From VXRD01 sp965232265 (lineage in GTDB: Bacteria; Latescibacterota; UBA2968), in NCBI GenBank assembly GCA_965232265.1, contig CBDDPH010000002.1, positions 1,860,001 to 1,924,000 of the forward strand: a stretch of DNA of 64,000 bases, given 5' to 3'. The position numbers were made by a program, and so were the translations under genes. Below the pieces are notes generated by a model. That model was not told the DNA's origin, made no database searches, and worked only from the letters and a program-made list of their open reading frames with translations. Position 1 is the stretch's first letter; every line of letters begins with the position of its first letter. Shown in pieces: positions 61,418-64,000 of this stretch.

Positions 61418-62494
61418 ATGACCTGTTGGAAAATTCTCGCTGTTATTCTGTTGATCTCATCACCTCTGTTTGCTCAGGAGCAAGCTGAAGATCGCTACCA
61501 GAGGGCGGCAGAGCGATATTTTGCGCGCAATGACAAAAATAAAGACGGCAAACTGTCGCGGGAGGAATTTCCCCAACAACGCCGCCGCCTGTTTGAGCAG
61601 ATTGATACAGACAAAGATGGCTTTGTCACACTCGAAGAAGATATTTTTTATCGCAACAATAGACGGAGGAATACCGTGAATATTCCAGAAGGTGTAACTG
61701 TCCACCGAGATCTGATCTACGGACGGGTTGGGCAAAGAGAGCTTCCCCTCGATCTCTATCTTCCGGCCGATACATCATCTCCTGTGCCCGTGGTGATATG
61801 GGTTCACGGAGGTGCGTGGCGCGGGGGGGGCAAAGGCAATGGCGGGCGGGCGCGCAATATGACCACACGCGGATTTGCCGTTGTTGATGTGGAATATCGG
61901 CTCAGCGGCGAGGCCCTCTTTCCAGCGCAAATTGAGGACTGCAAAACAGCCGTGCGATGGGTGAGAGCACATGCAAAAAAATACAATCTCGATCCCGACC
62001 GCATCGGCGCGTGGGGTTCATCTGCTGGCGGTCATCTGGTGGCGATGATGGGTTTAACGCATGATGAAGGCGTATTTGAGACGGCGGATCACAGTCAGTA
62101 TTCAAGCGCGGTGCAGGTGGTGTGCAACTGGTTTGGTCCTACGGATTTTTTGCGTATGAATGATTTTGAAGGCCGAATTGATCACGACGCAGCCGATTCG
62201 CCCGAGTCCCAACTGATTGGTGGTCCTATCCAGAAAAATGTGGAGAAAGTCGCTGCGGCCAATCCCATTACTTATGTCAGCAAAGACGATCCGCCCATGC
62301 TCATCATGCACGGGGAAAAAGATCTGTCGGTTCCGTATAACCAGAGTGAGTTGCTCTATGCCGCGATGCAAAAAGCGGGCTTGGATGTCACGCTTTACAA
62401 GGTCGTCAATGCCGGTCACGGCTTTGGCAATGCAGATAACCAGGCATCGCTGGTTGAAATGTCTGTTCAGTTTTTAGAAAAGCATCTCAAATAG
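61418..62494 (+). CDS. Secreted EF-hand plus alpha/beta-hydrolase (BD-FAE/esterase) fusion
   Basis: A 358-aa secreted protein starting at ATG 61418 (MTCWKILAVILLISSPLFAQ, signal peptide), after AAGGAGG. Two EF-hand loops come first, DKNKDGKLSREE and DTDKDGFVTLEE (residues about 36-75). Then an alpha/beta hydrolase: IWVHGGAWRGG (oxyanion HGG), WGSSAGGHL (nucleophile Ser), LIMHGEKDLSVP (Asp) and NAGHGFGN (His). It resembles feruloyl/acetyl-xylan-type esterases. Ca-binding EF-hands in front of the enzyme suggest calcium-dependent folding or attachment outside the cell. Confidence 0.83.
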   Translation: MTCWKILAVILLISSPLFAQEQAEDRYQRAAERYFARNDKNKDGKLSREEFPQQRRRLFEQIDTDKDGFVTLEEDIFYRNNRRRNTVNIPEGVTVHRDLIYGRVGQRELPLDLYLPADTSSPVPVVIWVHGGAWRGGGKGNGGRARNMTTRGFAVVDVEYRLSGEALFPAQIEDCKTAVRWVRAHAKKYNLDPDRIGAWGSSAGGHLVAMMGLTHDEGVFETADHSQYSSAVQVVCNWFGPTDFLRMNDFEGRIDHDAADSPESQLIGGPIQKNVEKVAAANPITYVSKDDPPMLIMHGEKDLSVPYNQSELLYAAMQKAGLDVTLYKVVNAGHGFGNADNQASLVEMSVQFLEKHLK

Positions 62495-62590
62495 ACGGCG
62501 CGGTGTGCAACTGCTATCTCACGAGATATGAAACGGAATACTGTTGGATCGGCATTCCTGTAACGCATTATCAAATTTATAACACAGCAA

Positions 62591-62633
62591 AAAACCGCTC
62601 GTTGGCGTTATGGCGAGCGGCTTTTTTTATTTT
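62591..62633. terminator. Bidirectional rho-independent terminator
   Basis: CCGCTCG/CGAGCGG stem with A-run before and TTTTTTTATTTT after; lies between the convergent esterase and lipoprotein genes. Confidence 0.8.
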
Positions 62634-62691
62634 GATCAAAAAATAACAGACGCGATTTGTGTTTCGGATGCGCGATTTAATGTAGGGCACG

Positions 62692-63297
62692 TCAATGAAA
62701 CTCCAAGCTCGCCACAATTTGCTCGTATTCGGTTAGCGGATAGCCGGCATCCCGGCTGCCATTGCCGATCATGTAATACCCCACCTGATTGTGGATGGCT
62801 ATGGCGACGAGAAATCGAGTGCCGGGGTAATTTCGATTGGATCTCTCCACTTGAGAATAGCGGAATTGCCACTGAATCGCCTCGCTCACCCTGAGCCGGA
62901 TGCGCTGTTTTTCACCGACAACGCGATATTGATCAAATGCTGGCATGAGATACTCCTCTTCAAACACCTGAACGAGCTGATCCAGTGTCAATGTGGCGAG
63001 TCTGGCTGGTAATGCCTGTGGATACAAGTGCATTTGTGGACGAAAGTCACTTGAAAGACCAGGGCTGAGAATGCGTACGGTTACGGGTGACAAACCATTG
63101 TTGGGATCTCTTTGTGATGTAATAGTTGCGACATCGATGCCCCACTGGTCGCTGGGACGACTGACTCGAAATCCCCATGAGTTGTTGGTATAAACCAGTC
63201 CGTCCAAAGTGGGTTCAGGCTCTGTGGGAATTGGCTTACACCCAACAGTTGCCAACAGGCTACACAGCGCGAGTGCGCGAAATATTCGGGCGGTCAT
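62692..63297 (-). CDS. Lipoprotein of unknown function
   Basis: A 201-aa protein starting MTARIFRALALCSLLATVGCKPI at ATG 63297; LLATVGC is a lipobox, so the mature protein would be anchored at Cys20. The body has LVYTNNSWGFRVSRPSDQWGI near residue 36, a pattern seen in PsbP-like or photosystem-II-reaction-centre-like lipoproteins, and ends EYEQIVASLEFH. Fold assignment is a weak impression. It follows the Dsb-like gene on the same strand by 42 nt. Confidence 0.65.
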   Translation of the reverse strand: MTARIFRALALCSLLATVGCKPIPTEPEPTLDGLVYTNNSWGFRVSRPSDQWGIDVATITSQRDPNNGLSPVTVRILSPGLSSDFRPQMHLYPQALPARLATLTLDQLVQVFEEEYLMPAFDQYRVVGEKQRIRLRVSEAIQWQFRYSQVERSNRNYPGTRFLVAIAIHNQVGYYMIGNGSRDAGYPLTEYEQIVASLEFH

Positions 63298-63339
63298 ATC
63301 AATCTCCTTTTCGATCAATCGCGAAAATAAACAAGTACT

Positions 63340-64000
63340 TTATTTGACGCCAGATGGTCTGGCTGTGTTCCTATCGCGTTGGAGCAATTCCGGATGCAGG
63401 CGATAAAATATCGTTTCTATCTGCTTCAGACCCTCTCCCTGTACCACAAAACGCCCATCGATTACCACAGTTGGCGATCTTGTCGGTATTACGCCGAGTG
63501 CACGAGCAGTGGCGTGTATTTTTGCTATGTTGTCTGTTGCGCTGACGTCAATGCCCATCTGTTTTAAGCAGTTTGCCACAGAAGATGTGTCGGAAGACGC
63601 CTTCTGCTTGTGGCATAACAGCGCGTCAACTATCCGCTCTGGCGCGGTCTGTTGTGCCTGCCGAAATAGCGCGTTTTGTTTGTCATTGCCCACAAAATGC
63701 AGGCGCAAGCGTTCGGGTGCCTGGACTTTTTTGCTCCATTGCAAGAGTTGTTCTGCGATTTGTAGTGCTGGAGACACACTCACATCCATAAATAGATCCA
63801 TACCCTCTAAATTCTGGCCTTGAAAAACTCGCGCAACAGGTGTCAATAGCGCGGTTGGCACAAAATGATCGTCAACGCGCTGCATCAGGTGTGCAAACCG
63901 ATTAAAATGAGTTGTTTTCTCAAATTCGTTATTCAGCACATACGCCGGCACCCGGTCCAGTCCATAACGCGCCATCAGGTTCTGTCCCATCTCGCTGTTC
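63340..64000 (-). CDS. Dsb/thioredoxin-fold protein (5' end outside window)
   Basis: The frame is open past the window end (the ATG at 63990 is preceded in frame by N-S-E), and the visible part starts in mid-domain (ARYGLDRVPAYVLNNEFEKT), so the gene continues beyond 64000. A second domain (MDLFMDVSVSPALQIAEQLLQW onward) reads like a DsbA-type helical insertion, with SSVANCLKQMGIDV near the end and cis-Pro-like IPTRSPTVVIDGRFV at the close, typical of the DsbA C-terminal strand. No CxxC is seen in the visible part. Likely a periplasmic thioredoxin-fold protein. Confidence 0.55.
   Translation of the reverse strand, partial: NSEMGQNLMARYGLDRVPAYVLNNEFEKTTHFNRFAHLMQRVDDHFVPTALLTPVARVFQGQNLEGMDLFMDVSVSPALQIAEQLLQWSKKVQAPERLRLHFVGNDKQNALFRQAQQTAPERIVDALLCHKQKASSDTSSVANCLKQMGIDVSATDNIAKIHATARALGVIPTRSPTVVIDGRFVVQGEGLKQIETIFYRLHPELLQRDRNTARPSGVK

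Overview
The window is a gene-dense stretch of a bacterial chromosome, probably from an uncultured marine heterotroph. Its mix of genes resembles the Latescibacterota/Poribacteria-type lineages I know of: repeated phytanoyl-CoA dioxygenases, three sulfatases, three aldo/keto reductases, two enolase-superfamily enzymes, sugar-phosphate-isomerase-like TIM barrels, creatininase, a ceramidase-domain enzyme and a DUF6785 membrane protein. That placement is inference from gene content; no rRNA or tRNA gene was seen. TGA is used as a normal stop at many gene ends, so the code is standard.

Layout. 1-3.5 kb: a TIM-barrel isomerase cut by the window edge, a sulfotransferase and a DUF6785 membrane protein. 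3.6-4.45 kb: three degenerate CRISPR-like repeats (type I-C-like sequence, two spacers of exactly 34 nt, no cas genes) run straight into a DUF4258/YgiT toxin-antitoxin pair, and inverted copies of a short repeat bracket the block. 4.4-7.7 kb: an orphan RND efflux permease. 7.8-10.4 kb: a transposon patch with a tnpB-only IS200/IS605-type element and a 3'-truncated IS3 element whose orfB is joined in frame to a class III aminotransferase. 10.4-16.6 kb: aminotransferase, NUDIX hydrolase, a coupled 57-aa protein, sugar isomerase, phytanoyl dioxygenase, ceramidase-like enzyme and a GH113-like glycosidase.

16.7-27.4 kb is an inorganic nitrogen/sulfur and redox block: gltD, gltB (single-G frameshift near its start), a 7Fe ferredoxin, a protein of unknown function, a ferredoxin-type nitrite/sulfite reductase and moaA. 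27.4-32.2 kb holds an endonuclease/phosphatase-family protein and smc, with a well-formed promoter and terminator around smc. 32.6-37.2 kb is a plus-strand catabolic operon (enolase-superfamily enzyme, beta-lactamase-like hydrolase, M20 amidohydrolase with an in-frame TGA at a conserved Cys position, zinc-type dehydrogenase) between a TTGACA promoter and a strong terminator.

37.3-61.1 kb is dominated by catabolic and salvage operons. One minus-strand operon (46.7 to 40.9 kb) runs phosphoesterase, isochorismatase-like hydrolase, sulfatase, TauE-type exporter, Gfo/Idh/MocA oxidoreductase and aldo/keto reductase. A second (52.0 to 49.3 kb) couples a gluconolactonase-like enzyme to a sodium/solute symporter and a small membrane partner. 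A third (61.1 to 55.05 kb) runs mannonate-dehydratase-like, sulfatase, aldo/keto reductase, M50-type protease, creatininase and MFS transporter. Together they suggest desulfation, oxidation/reduction and uptake of sulfated or modified sugars, but no substrate can be fixed from sequence alone. 61.4-64 kb: a secreted EF-hand/esterase fusion, a lipoprotein and a Dsb/thioredoxin-like protein cut by the window end.

Intergenic DNA carries a dispersed repeat family built on ATCCGCAGATGGACGCAGAT-like units, REP-like perfect palindromes, a 65-bp direct repeat and a local tandem duplication at the end of the tonB-like gene.
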